Assembly (NCBI GenBank): GCA_013176395.1
Contig: JABMLP010000050.1
Span: forward strand, 1 to 54,017
DNA from: Venturia oleaginea
Lineage: Eukaryota > Ascomycota > Dothideomycetes > Venturiales > Venturiaceae
DNA: 54,017 nucleotides
Reading direction: 5' to 3'
A program made the translations under genes and the position numbers. The notes beneath the pieces are model-generated. The model had not been told where the DNA came from, did no database searches, and saw only the letters and a list, made by a program, of their open reading frames with translations. Of the stretch, positions 1 to 11,427 are shown one piece after another (position 1 is the stretch's first letter; each line of letters opens with the position of its first letter).

Positions 1-367
1 GCTCTACCGAAACCGTGTTCCCCTTCTCAATGTACTCCAGCAAAACATCGAGTATCTTGTCCTGGTGGTGGAGGACCTGTGGCAAGTTGTCGCATAGCGA
101 GCCGACGTCGCGCGAGAAGTTTGAGAAGTCCTCGGAAAGATTGGTCTCCCTCCACTTTTCCAGAGCATTCCTGAAGTGCGAGGCGAGTTCCTGCTTGCTG
201 GCGTCGTCGTCGACTATGCGCACTCGTCGGACAGGGTCGATCCTGAGTTTTTGGATGCGGGTGGTGAAGCCTTCGAAGTGGTGACGGACGGGAGGATTCG
301 GTCGTGGGTTTCTTTTTGGCGGAGAAGGCCTTTCGGAGGGCCAATTTCTGGCGCGCTGCCTTTTCAT
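1..367 (-). CDS. UTP20: UTP20 (U3 snoRNP component), N-terminal part only
   Basis: Reading leftward from an ATG at 367, the frame stays open to the window edge (122 codons). It contains HHFEGFTTRIQKLRIDP, FRNALEKWRETNLSEDF and LHHQDKILDVLLEYIEKGN. These match in order the conserved start of UTP20/DRIM proteins (human: FLTFAERLGNVNID, LLKWRELNLTEHF, LVYHQNEIV). UTP20 is a very large HEAT-repeat protein of the small-subunit processome in the nucleolus, needed for 18S rRNA processing; only the first few percent is here. The start is uncertain: a lysine/arginine-rich stretch at about 372-540 in another frame could be a spliced upstream exon. The gene is divergent from the DRN1 homologue starting at 553. 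Family assignment is confident; the exact 5' model is not. Confidence 0.82.
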   Translation of the reverse strand, partial: MKRQRARNWPSERPSPPKRNPRPNPPVRHHFEGFTTRIQKLRIDPVRRVRIVDDDASKQELASHFRNALEKWRETNLSEDFSNFSRDVGSLCDNLPQVLHHQDKILDVLLEYIEKGNTVSVE

Positions 368-552
368 TCATGGCTGCATCGTACCGTTCGGATTCGGGAT
401 TTAGGTGTAGTGTTGAAGAGTATCTATTCTTGACTTCAACTTTTTTCGTATCACCGCCACGGCCACTCTTTGGACCCTTCTTTCGGGCTGCAGCTGTGGC
501 GTTCACCTTTCCCTTTGACGCCTTTCTCACCGCAAACAATATCATATCAAAC
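368..552. promoter_or_regulatory. Short divergent intergenic region between UTP20 and the DRN1 homologue
   Basis: If UTP20 starts at 367 and the DRN1 homologue at 553, about 185 bp separate two divergent start codons, so they probably share a bidirectional promoter. One serves ribosome assembly and the other RNA lariat metabolism. No specific factor site is recognised. This is inference from layout, and it depends on the uncertain UTP20 start. Confidence 0.3.
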
Positions 553-2420
553 ATGTCTTCCTCGAAAATGTGAGTTGTCCATTTCTCTACCAACCCATTC
601 AACGTATTCACACGGCCGAATCGAGGGTGGCATCTTTGAGCCGTCTCCAACGACTTTGAAGCAAGCGGAAGAGCCTTCTGGCACATTTCAATGACTGAAG
701 TTTGCCAGAAGCCTTCCGTTCTTGCATCTGGACGAGGAGCCCGAATATAAATCCAGCAATTTCGGATATTTCGCTATCGATTCAGGCATTCATTTGCATT
801 ACCGAGCCTCATTCACTAACATCTTGCAGTGCAGTAGTTGGCGACGTCAATGGTCAATTCCTGACAGTATTCAAGAAGTTGGAGGCTCTCCATAGCAAGA
901 ACGCATTTGCTTTTGGTCTAATTGTTGGAAACCTCTTCGCCAGTCCGGACCTCTCGACCCCGGACGATGAACAGAATGTACGAAACCTCATCAACGGAGT
1001 CACAAAAGTAGCTCTTCCAACATATTTCGGAATTGGAACTCATGCTTTGCCGCAACCAGTTATCGATCAGCTTGAAAAGTCCGACGACGAGCTACGTCCA
1101 AATCTGCTCTTCTTGGGCAAGCGAACGACGACCAAGACATCCGAAGGCGTGAGGATCGTTGCGCTCGGCGGCACTCTTGACTCCAGCCTTAAGGGTACAT
1201 CCAAGGACAAATACTCCCCTTACTACTCCGAAGATGACTCGAAAGCTCTCCGTGGCGCAAATCAAGCAGACATTCTCGTCACAAGTCAATGGCCATCTGG
1301 TGTCCGGAAAGGCTCCAAGGTTGACTTCGACGAGAGTGCGGAGCCAAGCTCACAAAAATGCTTGACAGATCTAGCCGCGCATTTGAAGCCACGCTACTAC
1401 TTCTCGGCATCGCCAGCCGTCTTCTACGAGCGAGAACCATTCTTCAATCCTCCCTCTGAGACGTCACCTGATGCCGTTCACGTCACGCGTTTTCTCAGCC
1501 TAGCTGCATTTGGAAACACGCTCAAACAGAAATGGATATATGCCTTCTCAATAGATCCAACTGCTCCCGCTCCCGTCACATTACCTTCCGGATTTCAAGC
1601 CTCGCCATTTTCCATCCCGACCAAGAAGCGTGCCGCTCTGCCAGACCAGAATTCGTTCCGCTTCTCGAATGGCAATGGCCAAGGGGACAATTACTCGCGC
1701 CCAAAGAAACGTCAGCGGGGTCCTCCGCTAAGCCAGTCCCAGTGCTTCTTTTGCCTTTCGAACAAAGACCTCGCAACTCATCTTATCGCTTCTATTGGAA
1801 CCGAGGCATACTTGACCACGGCCAAAGGTCCACTGAGTACTTCATCAACCTATCCAAGCCTCGATTTTCCCGGCCACACACTGATAATACCGATGGCTCA
1901 CGCTCCTACTCTTTCCTTGATACCAGGTGCAGAATCACGGAGCAACGCTATCAATGAAATGCATCAATACCGCAGTGCCATGCAAGAAATGCTCTTGAGT
2001 CGGAGCAAAGGCGAACTGGGTGCCGTGACCTATGATATCAGTCGGCCGTCAGGATTTCACGGACATTGGCAGTTCATCCCTGTACCTGCAGACCTCATCG
2101 CGTCGGGCCTCGTCGAAGTAGCATTCAAGGTTGAGGCCGAGAATAACAAATATGCCCCATTCGAGGAGGGAGAACCAGACGAATCTTCCGACTACATCAG
2201 ATTATGGATCTGGGATCCAGCTACCAAAAAGGATAAGAGCTTGTGGCTGCCTCTCGATGCGATGTTCCGGGACTTGCAGTACCCCAGACGTGTCCTGGCA
2301 AAGTTGCTGGGATTGGAAAATCGAGTCGCGTGGCAGAATTGTGCACAGACCCAGGAAGACGAGGAAGCAGATACAGAGGCCTTCAAAGAGGCCTTCAAAC
2401 CATTCGACTTCACAGAATAA
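553..2420 (+). CDS. DRN1: CWF19-like protein, homologue of yeast Drn1 / human CWF19L1
   Basis: Two exons: 553-569 and 830-2420, joined across a 260-bp intron (donor GTGAGT, branch-like CACTAAC at 814-820, acceptor CTTGCAG). Splicing gives MSSSKIAVVGDVNGQF, the family's usual start, and a 535-aa protein. The N-terminal half is the metallophosphatase-like fold of Drn1 (GDVNGQ, GLIVGN, LVTSQWP). The C-terminal half carries the HIT-like CwfJ_C_1 domain (CFFCLSNK, PGHTLIIPMAH, GFHGHWQFIPVP) and CwfJ_C_2 (WLPLDAMFRDLQYPRR, WQNC). A basic stretch (RPKKRQRG) could be a nuclear signal. In yeast Drn1 associates with the lariat debranching enzyme Dbr1 and helps turn over intron lariats. A longer unspliced reading from 702 lacks the GDVNGQ-proximal residues and is rejected. 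Confidence 0.92.
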
Positions 2421-3922
2421 GAGGTCAGTGAGGTATTTACCTTTTGGTTTGTACATAGGACCACAGATAGCGAAGTAGGGCATGTTCAAATCAACAACCC
2501 GCGTGCAAAATCGAAGTTCTGGGACGTTTGCTGCATTCACTCCAAGCCCGGTCATCGTTTTTGTGAATGCTACCCAACCTCGCACCACGCGAACAGCACA
2601 GACCAGGAAAACTCCAACGCCGGCGCCACAATTGGGTTGAGGAGCCCAGTTGGGGACACAAGAAGATGGTGGCTGCATACCATCCCACATTTTGGTGCGA
2701 TGGTGGACGGTGAAAGCCGGGAGAGAAGGTTATGGACCGCCTGATTGTTTAAGGACTTCGATGTTGGCTTGGAACTAGTTCTCTAGTATCCCTACCGGTG
2801 CAGCCAGGACATAGTTGTCGAGTAACTTGAGGCAGGTAGTTTAACGTATCAGCGAGAATTTGACCGGTATTATTGGTCAAAAAGATTAGTTGATGTCGAG
2901 CTTAAAAACGGGCCTCTTTTGGTTAAATTGCGTTCCGGTGGCATTTCAGTCTCTTTGCCAAACATGAAAGACTGGAGCGGTAAGCCGCAGGGTTCCAGTC
3001 AAACAATTTATAAGACCTACCCTAGGAACTCTTAGAACACTCTCTATCCTAACTAAGACTAGGTCTCGAAATATTTTAGGTGCTAGAATAATCTTAAGCA
3101 TTGAGATAATTTTAAGATAAGCGTAGAAAATATATTAAGCTTTTTTATTTTCATAGCTTTCCATAATAAAATAATACTCTATTTACCGGCGTCAGTAGCA
3201 CCTCCCTGCACCTCGCTGTCGCCGCGAGTACGTTCCGGAGGTGTGAAGCAAAGATGAATCCACCGACGAACGACGCGACGACACAACACCACCACGCCCT
3301 AAATCATCGAATACGCGCCAATACCAGCTTGAATGGGCTATAAGATTACATAGGCATAGCAATACGCGTTGGCAAGAGGCAATGGCAACGTGGACACGGT
3401 AGGATTCGTTACCTGGTCGCAAACCAGATGCTCGCTCAGTCATAACAAGCAGAAACAAGAAATAAAGGGATATCAGGATACGAAAACCATCCGACTCTCT
3501 TCTACCTAGCTAGTAACTAGGCCGGGCTACGAAAGCGGCTGTGGTACTCCTAGGAGAGAGAGATAGGACACCCTGTTGCAATATGGTGGTAACACCAACG
3601 GTTTCAAAGCCGTTTCAAACCTGTTTGTTCTCACTCTTATTTGCTCGGTATCTCTGCGGTGTCAGAACCTACGTCAGTACTCTCTCTTTGTATAGATAGC
3701 CCTCATTTTCCACTCAGTTCGAGGGGAATGCAGTCACTCATCGAATTCATACTTTGTGTTGTTCTACTTCAAACACACCCTTGAGCCCGCCTGCACTCTG
3801 AGATCAGTCGAACCGTAGAGGGAACTGACGAGGGAAAGCAGATCTCCTGTACTACAGACGTATGGCCTAAGAATACAACTAATAGGGATAGATCTCGTTA
3901 ATACCTCCCGCCTAACCTCTTC
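2421..3922. other. Gene-free stretch with an AT-rich core
   Basis: No convincing gene. From about 2880 to 3190 the sequence turns AT-rich with short runs of A or T, unlike the flanking GC-balanced sequence. It could be an old repeat weathered by C-to-T change, but no family is recognisable. From about 3890 to 3927 it contains the left part of the degenerate array (units like TTAATACCTC) that the gypsy element entered. Confidence 0.5.
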
Positions 3923-3927
3923 GTTAA

Positions 3928-4099
3928 TGTTATAGGCATGGCCCATGGTTGGTATAGGCTAAGAGCCTAAGCCTGATTGAGCCTAGTATAGAGACAGAAC
4001 CTCATTGAGGTTCTCTGTAGATACCTTCACTCCTTAACTGAATCTAAACAATCTTTGGCTACGAGTATGCTGCGTCTTTCCAGCTACCGTTCCGTAATA
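3928..4099 (+). repeat. 5' LTR of gypsy element
   Basis: A 172-bp terminal repeat matching 9340-9515. It differs by small substitutions and a short indel (CTCTGTAGATACC versus CTTTGTTTGTCGATACC). It contains the palindromic GGCATGGCCCATGG and AACTGAATCTA at 4036-4046, the complement of the adjacent primer site. Confidence 0.92.
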
Positions 4100-4110
4100 T
4101 AGATTCAGTT
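4100..4110 (+). other. Self-complementary primer-binding site (Tf1-like)
   Basis: The 11 bases directly after the 5' LTR, TAGATTCAGTT, are the exact reverse complement of AACTGAATCTA at 4036-4046 inside the LTR. Tf1 of fission yeast primes reverse transcription by annealing the first 11 bases of its own mRNA to the site after the LTR, instead of using a tRNA. The same length and position here suggest the same mechanism, with the transcript starting near 4036. Function is inferred. Confidence 0.7.
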
Positions 4111-4124
4111 CTTTACAAACCTAG

Positions 4125-5228
4125 GTGTACTTGATGCGTAGCAACAGTATCCTATCGACTCCTACAATCTACACCCCTACTACTGACGACGACCCAATCG
4201 CGAGCATTATGCAAGGAATCGATAAATTCTCAATGGCTCGAGCAAATTCGCCTGACATCGTACAACAATTGGTGGCAGCTCTGACCGCAGTCAGTGTTGA
4301 TGGGAACACCGGTGCAAAAGCTATTGCATGGCCTAAATGGGACGAAAAAAGAGACAACTACACGCTGTTCAGATGGCAGATCAAGACAAAAATCACTGTT
4401 GAAAATGGGAAGCTTGGAAGCAACCAAGGAATATGCGCGAACATCTTCAACGGGCTTCCGACAGAGTAACAACAACGCGTTATCCAATGGCTAAGCAATG
4501 GAGAGCAACATGATAACTACAAACCCGAGTCCTTCATCAAGCATATGGACGACAAGTTCTTAGATCACGAAGCGGAAGCTAAAGCTCTCGACGAACTGAG
4601 CAAGATTAGCCAAGGCAGCAGACAACCGTTCGAAGACTTCCGCCAGCAGTTCGAACAACTGACATCGCAAGCTGGATCCCTAGCGCCGCAAAGAGCCTCA
4701 AAGATCACTATCATAAACAACGCGCTCAACTACTCCCTCCAACAGACCTTGAAATCAGTGCGATTGTCCAGAGACGACTACGACACCTACGTAAAGAATG
4801 TACAGTACTTCGCGACGAAGACAGAGGCTCTATCCCACCAACGCCGCTATCCAAGTACGGATAAGGAGACGCCAACGACTCGAGGGAGGCCACAATCATC
4901 CCAAACAGTCAGTCGTGACGCAGAAGGCGATGTCGAAATGACTGGCATCAACGTCCTTTCGGCGCAGATCGCAGCACTGATAGCTCGGGTCGATACACTC
5001 GGAAAGGATGCGAAGAAGGACCGACGACCCAGAGCAAAATGGCGATCCCAAACAGAGTTCTTGGCACTTATACAAGCGGGCAAATGTGGGCGCTGTAAGA
5101 AGCCCAAGCACCACCCGAACGTATGCGAATTCCGACCAGCAATACGTCCAAAGACTCAGGTCACTGCGGTAATCATACAGCATACCGATGACTCCCTACA
5201 GGAAGCCTCATCAGAGTCGGAAAACTAG
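4125..5228 (+). pseudogene. gag of the gypsy element, interrupted
   Basis: Capsid-like reading frame broken by a TAA at 4467-4469 and resuming in the same frame to a stop at 5226-5228. The second half has the helical, glutamine-rich look of gypsy Gag (FEDFRQQFEQLTSQAG, YATYVKN-like repeats) and ends with a canonical CX2CX4HX4C knuckle (CGRCKKPKHHPNVC, about nt 5089-5130). The knuckle would bind the element RNA during particle assembly. The internal stop makes it nonfunctional unless read through. Confidence 0.8.
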
Positions 5229-5236
5229 CTACCCTT

Positions 5237-8200
5237 GTGCATCGTCGCGCACGAGGGTCTGAGGTAGATGTACATGGCGAAGACATTACAAAGCTATCAA
5301 GCATAAGAGAAATCAAAGCAGCAAAGGATAGGATGGAAAGTACACCCTTCTTGATAGATACCTTGATCAATGGAACTTCTTTCACCGAATCCTTCTTTGA
5401 TAACGGCTGCCTCCCTTATGCTGCTTTCAGCGAGAAGAGTGTCCAAGCACATCGTCTACCGCGCATCCCAATTGACACCAAACAATTGGCACTGGCTAAA
5501 GAGAGCCACGAGAACGGAGAAGACCTCCGTATTACGCACATGACCTACGCTACGATCGACATTGATGGTCGAGCAGAGCGAGTCTATGGGTATATAGTGA
5601 AAGGATTGAGCTTCCCTATTATCCTAGGCAAGGCATGGGCAGAGAGGAACTGGGTGCGATATATAGCAGCTAAGAGAAAGCTGCTTATTGGTCAAGGATC
5701 CCAGCGCATCACGATAAGAGAAAAGGGGTGGCTAGAACAGAACACCAAAGCGCGAGACCGGCTCGCTCACGTGCGGGCGGCTTCGTCTAGTGTCAGGATC
5801 TGTATTTGCAGCTATTGTTGGAAGGGCCCAGCGACGGTTGAGAAGAGATGGACCGGATGGTACAGCAAGTGCTGGCTATCTCGATGTCGGATATCAACAA
5901 GGCCCTAAGCAAGTTAGCAGAAAGAAAACAGAGAAAGACTGAGGAAGAAATCCGACAAGAGATACCAGAAGAAATAGCAGAGCATGCTGATACCTTTCTC
6001 GACGACGAAGACGGAGAGATCGCGCCCCATCAAGAGGGTCGCGATCACGTTATCGAATTGATACGAGATGAACAAGGTCGCGAGGCAGAAGTTCCTTGGG
6101 GCCCATTATACGGCATGTCGAGGGAAGAGCTATTAGTCCTACGAAAAACACTTTCGGACTATATGGACAAGGGCTGGATACGCGCCAGCAACTCACCAGC
6201 GGCAGCCCCAGTCTTATTTGTAAGGAAACCAGGTGGAGGCATTCGGATGTGTGTAGACTATCGGGCACTGAATCGAATCACTCGATCGGACCGCTACCCA
6301 TTGCCACTAATCCGAGAAACCCTACGAAATCTAGCAACAGCGCGTTGGTACACCAAACTTGACGTCAGAGCGGCATTTCATCGGCTCCGCATCAAGCACG
6401 GCGATGAGTGGAAAACGGCTTTTCGCACTCGATTTGGACTATTCGAATGGCTAGTTACCCCCTTCGGACTAGCTGGCGCACCCGCGAGCTTTCAACGATA
6501 CATCAACGGAGTCCTACGGAATCCCTAGATATCTGCTGTTCAGCCTACATGGACGATGTCTTGATATGGAGCGACGGCGACTATCTGGATCACATGGTTA
6601 AGGTTAACCTAAATTCTTGCCAAGCTCAAGACTGCTGGACTTCGGCTAGACTTAAGCAAGTGCGAGTTTGCTAGTTCAGGAGGTCAAATATCTAGGGTTC
6701 ATTATCACTGCAGGAGAAGGGATCAAAGTCGACCCAGAGAAAGTTGCCGCGATTAAAGAATGGGAGGCTCCAGTCAATGTCACAGGCGTACGCTCCTTCC
6801 TAGGCTTTGCAAATTTCTACCGAGACTTCATCGACAACTTCTCAGAGCTCTCCGACCCCTTAATCAAGTTAACACGGAAGGCCGTCGCTTTTGTCTGGAA
6901 CAAAGAACATGAGAACGCCTTTCAAGTCTTGAAGGAGCTATTCATCTCCGCCCCAATACTGGCTCACTGGAATCCAGACCTGGATACGGTACTCGAGTGC
7001 GACTGCTCTGGCTACGCGCTGGGAGGCACGTTGTCGCAGAAGGATATGAAAGGAAAACTACGACCAGTAGCATACTTCTCCCGCAAGCTCACTGCGGCTG
7101 AATGTAACTACGAGATTCACGATAAGGAATTACTGGCAGTAATCAAGTCCTATTGAACACTGGAGAGGAGAACTACGCAGTGTTGCAGCACCTTTCAAAG
7201 TCCTTACCGATCACAAGAATCTCCGCTACTTTATGACTAGCGCAGCGTTTGTCAGAGAGACAAGCAAGATGGTCGCTAATTCTATCTGAGTACCAATTCC
7301 AGCTGGAATTTCGCGCCGGAAAACTAGCGCAAAGACCAGACGCACTATCAAGAAGACATCAAGATATGTCCACATGACAAGAACGACGAGAGACTACAAG
7401 AGCGAGTGGCCCAGTTGATCAAGGACGAATGGCTTCCTCCTCTTTCCGAGAGGACGATCCGAAACAATCGCAATACAAGCCCTTATCTGCCCAGTCAATA
7501 CACCGAATACATCCAATAGTACATGGGACGTTATACGTGAGCCCCAGCAAAATACTAGGACTGGACGGTCGACACCAGCTGACTGCCGAAAACGGTCAAC
7601 ACCGGTCCACTACTAGGTACAGGTCAAAACCGGTCAGTTGCAAAAGGATGCGATCTTTTCGAGAAACCAGAGTTACAACTTCTCTGGGATCGCGCAATAG
7701 CAGAGGACCAATCCTACGAAGCTATTCATACGGCTATAGTTACTGGCGAACGTTCCTTTCCTCCAGAGCTCAAGTTGTCGGTACAGCTACCCGAATGCGA
7801 AGTAGACGACCACGGCGCGGTCACGAGAAGAGGGATCCTATGGGTACCAGATTGGGAACCGCTGCGAACAACGCTGGTCCAACAAACTCACGATTCCCAT
7901 ATTACTAGGACACCCAGGGAGAGATAGCACGCTTGCGATTCTATCCAGAAGTTTCTTTTGGCCCCAACAATACAAGACAGTCCGGACAGTTTGTACGTAA
8001 TTGCGACGTATGTGGGAGAACAGGAATATGGCGTGATAAGAAGCGAGGTCTTCTGAAACCACTTACCAATCCCGGCCCGCTTCACAGCGAGCTATCAATC
8101 GATTTCATGACTGATTTGCCCGCAGAGGAAAACGGCCCAAAATACCTCATGGTTATCACAGATCGCCTCCTCAAAAGTGTTACGTTGGAGGCTATGACTA

Positions 8201-9327
8201 CAATGAGCGCCAAAGAGTGCGCGAAAAGGTTCTTACAATGCCACTATCGCTACCACGGATTTCCCATGGCATTGACGTCGGACAGAGGCAGCAATTGGAC
8301 AGGTCGTTTTTGGAGGAAGCTTTGCGAACTTACAAAGATTGAGCAGAGACTCTCTACAGCCTTTCATCCACAGACCGATGGCGCGACCGAGCGTATGAAC
8401 CAGGAAGTTCTACGCTATCTCCGCGCCTTCATCGCATACTCCCAACTAGACTGGCCAACGCTACTACCTACGGCTATGTTAGCACTGAACAATCGTGACT
8501 CTTCAGTCACAGGGATGAGTCCATTCTATCTAACCCACGGCTAGCCATGCGGAACCAATCCAGAAAGTACAACGAATCTCACCCAGTAACTCACCAACAG
8601 TCCGATGCCGAGACCTTCGTGCAACGAATAGAAGAGGCACAGGAATATGCACAAGGCAGCGATGGCCTGGTCCCAGCAGAAGATGGAGAACGACGCCAAC
8701 AGGTCACGTCAAGCTGCCGAAACGTTAAAAAAGGGCGACAAAGTCTGGTTGAACCTTAGGAATATCAATACTCCGCAGCTATCAAAGAAACTGTCGTGGA
8801 CGCAAGCCAAATACACTGTCGAGAACCAGATCTCCCCGATGGTATACGAGCTGGCTGACCTGCCAAGTGGTATCCATAACCGTTTCCACGTTGACCTACT
8901 CCGCCGAGCCGCAACCGACACACTGCCCTCACAAGAATCCGATGATACCCAGCCGCCACCATTAGTGCCTCAAACCGAAGAAACAGAGGCTGAGTTTGAA
9001 GTAGAACGTATACTTCGCGCAGAGAAGAAACGGGTTGGGCGAGGCTGGGTTCGTCAGTTATTAATCAAATGGAAAGGCTATGCAGATCCCGATTGGCAGC
9101 CACGTTCATTATTTACAGAAGTCGAGGACTTAGACCGCTTCGAGGCGGAGTATGGCAAGGGCGACGGTGTCGGCGAAGATATAGGAGCTCAAACAGGGGC
9201 CCGAAGGAACCGAGTAGCGGTGGCCAGCGCCTTCGAATCTGCTACAAGCTGGCAGAAGCGATGTATGGCGTTTATCTGTTTAATTATCCCACCTACCACA
9301 CCCTCTTTAGTCCTGTACACCCGGTAA
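5237..9327 (+). pseudogene. pol of the gypsy element: protease, RT, RNase H, integrase, chromodomain
   Basis: Segments lie in several frames. Protease is at about 5330-5650, with a DNG in place of the usual DTG/DSG (FFDNGCLPYAAF), followed by PIILGKAW. Reverse transcriptase is at about 6090-6720 (VRKPGGGIRMCVDYRALN, YTKLDVRAAFHRLRI, and YMDDVLIW at about 6547 after a frame change). RNase H is at about 6960-7350 (LECDCSGYALGGTLSQ). Integrase is at about 7950-8544 (CDVCGRTGIW, SIDFMTDLP, LTSDRGSNW, FHPQTDGATERMNQ). A chromodomain is at about 8995-9170 (EVERILRAEKKR, LIKWKGYADPDW, LFTEVEDL). Chromodomains in such integrases steer insertion toward marked heterochromatin. Frame breaks are seen near 5850-5900, 6526, 6665, 7154, 8542 and 8655, so the copy is dead. 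Confidence 0.88.
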
Positions 9328-9339
9328 GGAGGGGGGTAA

Positions 9340-9515
9340 TGTTATGGGCATGGCCCATGGTTGGTATAGGCTAAGAGCCTAAGCCTGATTGAGCCTAGTA
9401 TAGAGACAGAACCTCATTGAGGTTCTTTGTTTGTCGATACCTTCACTCCTTAACTGAATCAAAACAATCTTTGGCTATGAGTATGCTGCGTCTTTCCAGC
9501 TACCTTCCCGTAATA
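9340..9515 (+). repeat. 3' LTR of gypsy element
   Basis: A 176-bp repeat partner of 3928-4099, starting TGTTATGGGC after the polypurine tract and ending CGTAATA, followed by the 5-bp duplication GTTAA at 9516-9520. The same LTR occurs inverted at 52295-52470. Confidence 0.92.
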
Positions 9516-9720
9516 GTTAATACCTCACACAAGTCTACTTCATTAATACCTCACCCGATCTACTTTGTTAATACCGAACGCCCTACACTTCGTTAAGTCC
9601 CAGACACGGAGCCTTGGAAAGGCGAGAAACACGGAGTATTAGAAAAGGTAGAGATACGGAGCATTAGATGAGTGAAAAATACGGAGCATAGGGACAGCGG
9701 GAGAAACGGACTCTATAACT
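9516..9720. repeat. Degenerate 25-bp repeat array (two unit types) split by the gypsy element
   Basis: Directly right of the LTR, units near TTAATACCTCACCCGATCTA recur every 25 bp (starts near 9517, 9542, 9567), continuing the single unit left of the element at about 3898-3924. From about 9607 a second 25-bp phased set follows, each unit beginning CGGAG, or CGGAC in the last (starts near 9607, 9632, 9657, 9682, 9707). The conserved part is ACGGAG-ATTAG. The fixed spacing is read directly; the role is unknown. It may be a minisatellite or the 5' region of the LINE remnant downstream. Confidence 0.6.
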
Positions 9721-10255
9721 GTAAGTAGTATTCCGTTTGTTAAGGTACTGGGGAAACAGGCTTGGTTAGTACGGGACCACCGGACCTCTCTCGCTGGCAA
9801 CAGAGATTGGCATACGGAACCCGTGCAAGACATGGTCGGCCTATTCGGAGGAAACTCCTCTAGGTAACGCGAAACGGGCGTCAAAAACCCGCGGGGCGTG
9901 GTATACAATGGCAACCAGTGCTGGTCCCTAAGACCTTATCCCTTTGATGGGCTCTGACCTTCGGATAGCCTCGTGGGAGGTAGGATCAAGTCCTAATCAG
10001 AGAGACTGTCTGTATAGCCCGAGAGGACGGATGCGCATGTTGGTGTACTAAGAGTAAAGAAGCCGGAACGAGGTGCAAACTCGGAAAGACGTGCCCTTGG
10101 TGTATGCTTAAGGAACAAACTAGGTGTTAACTGGGCAGGAAGGGCTTCGTTCACCCTGAATGCTAAGCCGGCTTGAAGGCCAGGCTAAATAGGGCAAAGA
10201 CTCGCTACCTTTGTGGCTCTATCTACAAGGATAGAGGCTAACATCTGGCCAGCCA

Positions 10256-10702
10256 ATGGATCTATACGTGGAGCAGCTCGTCCTGGAACGAGTGGGAGCG
10301 GTAAAGGACCATCCGATGGGAAAAGAGATACAAGACACAGTAGAACTCATGTGGAAGGACATGGAGGCTGTTCCCCCACCACCAAGGGGGAGAAGAAGGA
10401 GAGAAAGACCCAGGGTACTTCCCCGGCAACCGGAGATACCAGCAGAGATGGGAGCTGCTAGACTAGCACTACGGGAGAAGCAGTCCAACGAAATGCCTCC
10501 GTATGCTCCCACAGAGCTACCCAACTTATACTATGGAGGATCGGAGCCAGAGCCAAGACTAACGCTAGGGAGACCTACACATGAAGTGGAACCCTACAAC
10601 CAGAGACGGGCCATTGCCAGGACAAGAAGGGAGAGAGGAAGGCCCGACGCTGAGGAACCGAGAGCCGAAAATAGGAGAAAGAGAGCTCGAAGGGGGAGGT
10701 AA
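10256..10702 (+). other. Open reading frame next to the LINE remnant, not recognised
   Basis: A 148-codon frame, very basic at its end (RKRARRGR) and proline/arginine-rich in the middle (VPPPPRGRRRRERP), with no domain I recognise. The sequence around 9920-10250 (GCTAAGCCGGCTTGAAGGCC and surroundings) resembles leader segments of Tad-type fungal LINEs. The frame lies just before the LINE 3' remnant. The best guess is a remnant of the LINE's first ORF, but this is weak. Confidence 0.3.
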
Positions 10703-10704
10703 AC

Positions 10705-11209
10705 CTGCATAAATATAGGCTGCCCTCCAAAATCTCCGCGCTGCTGGAGGAGATATGGAGGGCAAGGTGGGAGGAGAAGAGAAGGAACAAGGCCGGTGCG
10801 ACTTGGTCTAAGGAGTGGGAGGACGAGACACTGGGGCTGTACGATGGCCTCACGAAACTTGAAGCTACAGCGGTGTTTTTGATGAGAACAGAGGTATTGG
10901 GACTCCGGTCCTGGCTGGCAGCGATACATGTGCCAGGGATAACTCCGGAATGCGCGTGTGAATGGCGACACCAGACACTAATCCATGTATTCGACTTCTG
11001 CCCCAGATAAAAGAGAGACCATCTGAGTAGCGAAACTGGTACAACATCGATACGTATGGCACTCAATACCCGCAAGGGATGCAAAGCTGCTGCTAGGTGG
11101 ATGCTCGACAATAATATCCTACCCTATCTTACCGTGGCAAACAACGCACAAAAGGAGGACGGGTCAAACTTCTCCGCGGCGCCGTGCCTGGTGGGGAGAT
11201 TTGAGTAAG
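10705..11209 (+). pseudogene. Non-LTR retrotransposon (Tad-like LINE), C-terminal remnant of the RT ORF
   Basis: Near 10735 to 11008 a frame reads LLEEIWRARWEEKRRN, LYDGLTKLEATAVFLMRTE, LRSWLAAIHVPGITPECAC and HQTLIHVFDFCP. This is the region after RNase H in fungal LINE polyproteins, with its CxC...H...C knuckle. After a stop at 11006-11008, a shifted frame continues NTRKGCKAAARWMLDNNILP to a stop near 11208, again typical of the extreme LINE C-terminus. The RT itself is missing. Family assignment rests on motif memory. Confidence 0.72.
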
Positions 11210-11427
11210 AAGACACAGGATAGGAGGGGGACGAGCAGAGACTACGGACGGGAAGGAGGAGAAACTAAAGTGAGAAATGAGCGGAATTCCCGGACCATGG
11301 ACGGTACGAACACCGTCCATCAGTACGAACTCCAGCCAACCAGGAGAAAGCGTTGGAGAGCTGAAGGTGCGATGAGGGTCTTGAGGAGGGACTGGGGAGA
11401 GGAGAGGAGAGGAGGTGTGGACTTAAG

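Larger units (their letters stand above)
3928..9515 (+). mobile_element. Ty3/gypsy chromovirus-type LTR retrotransposon, decayed copy
   Basis: A 5.6-kb element bounded by LTRs of 172 and 176 bp that begin TGTTAT and end CGTAATA. It is flanked by a perfect 5-bp duplication GTTAA (3923-3927 and 9516-9520). Order is gag, protease, reverse transcriptase, RNase H, integrase, chromodomain, the Ty3/gypsy order. A purine-rich tract (AAGGAGGGGGG, 9326-9336) precedes the 3' LTR. The primer site is an 11-base complement of the element's own LTR, as in fission-yeast Tf1. LTRs differ at several positions and the coding region has stops and frame changes, so this is an old, inactive copy. A near-identical partial copy lies at 52295-53844 in opposite orientation. 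Confidence 0.93.

Noticed and set aside
27..686. 219-codon minus-strand frame as a gene
   Set aside because: Its left part is the wrong frame of UTP20. Only the shifted frame carries the UTP20 motifs.
702..829. Unspliced start of the DRN1 homologue at 702
   Set aside because: It replaces the conserved start before VVGDVNGQF by unrelated residues. The spliced model has consensus signals and the expected start.
10565..11111. Minus-strand frames opposite the LINE remnant
   Set aside because: They are shadows of the plus-strand LINE sequence, which carries recognisable family motifs.
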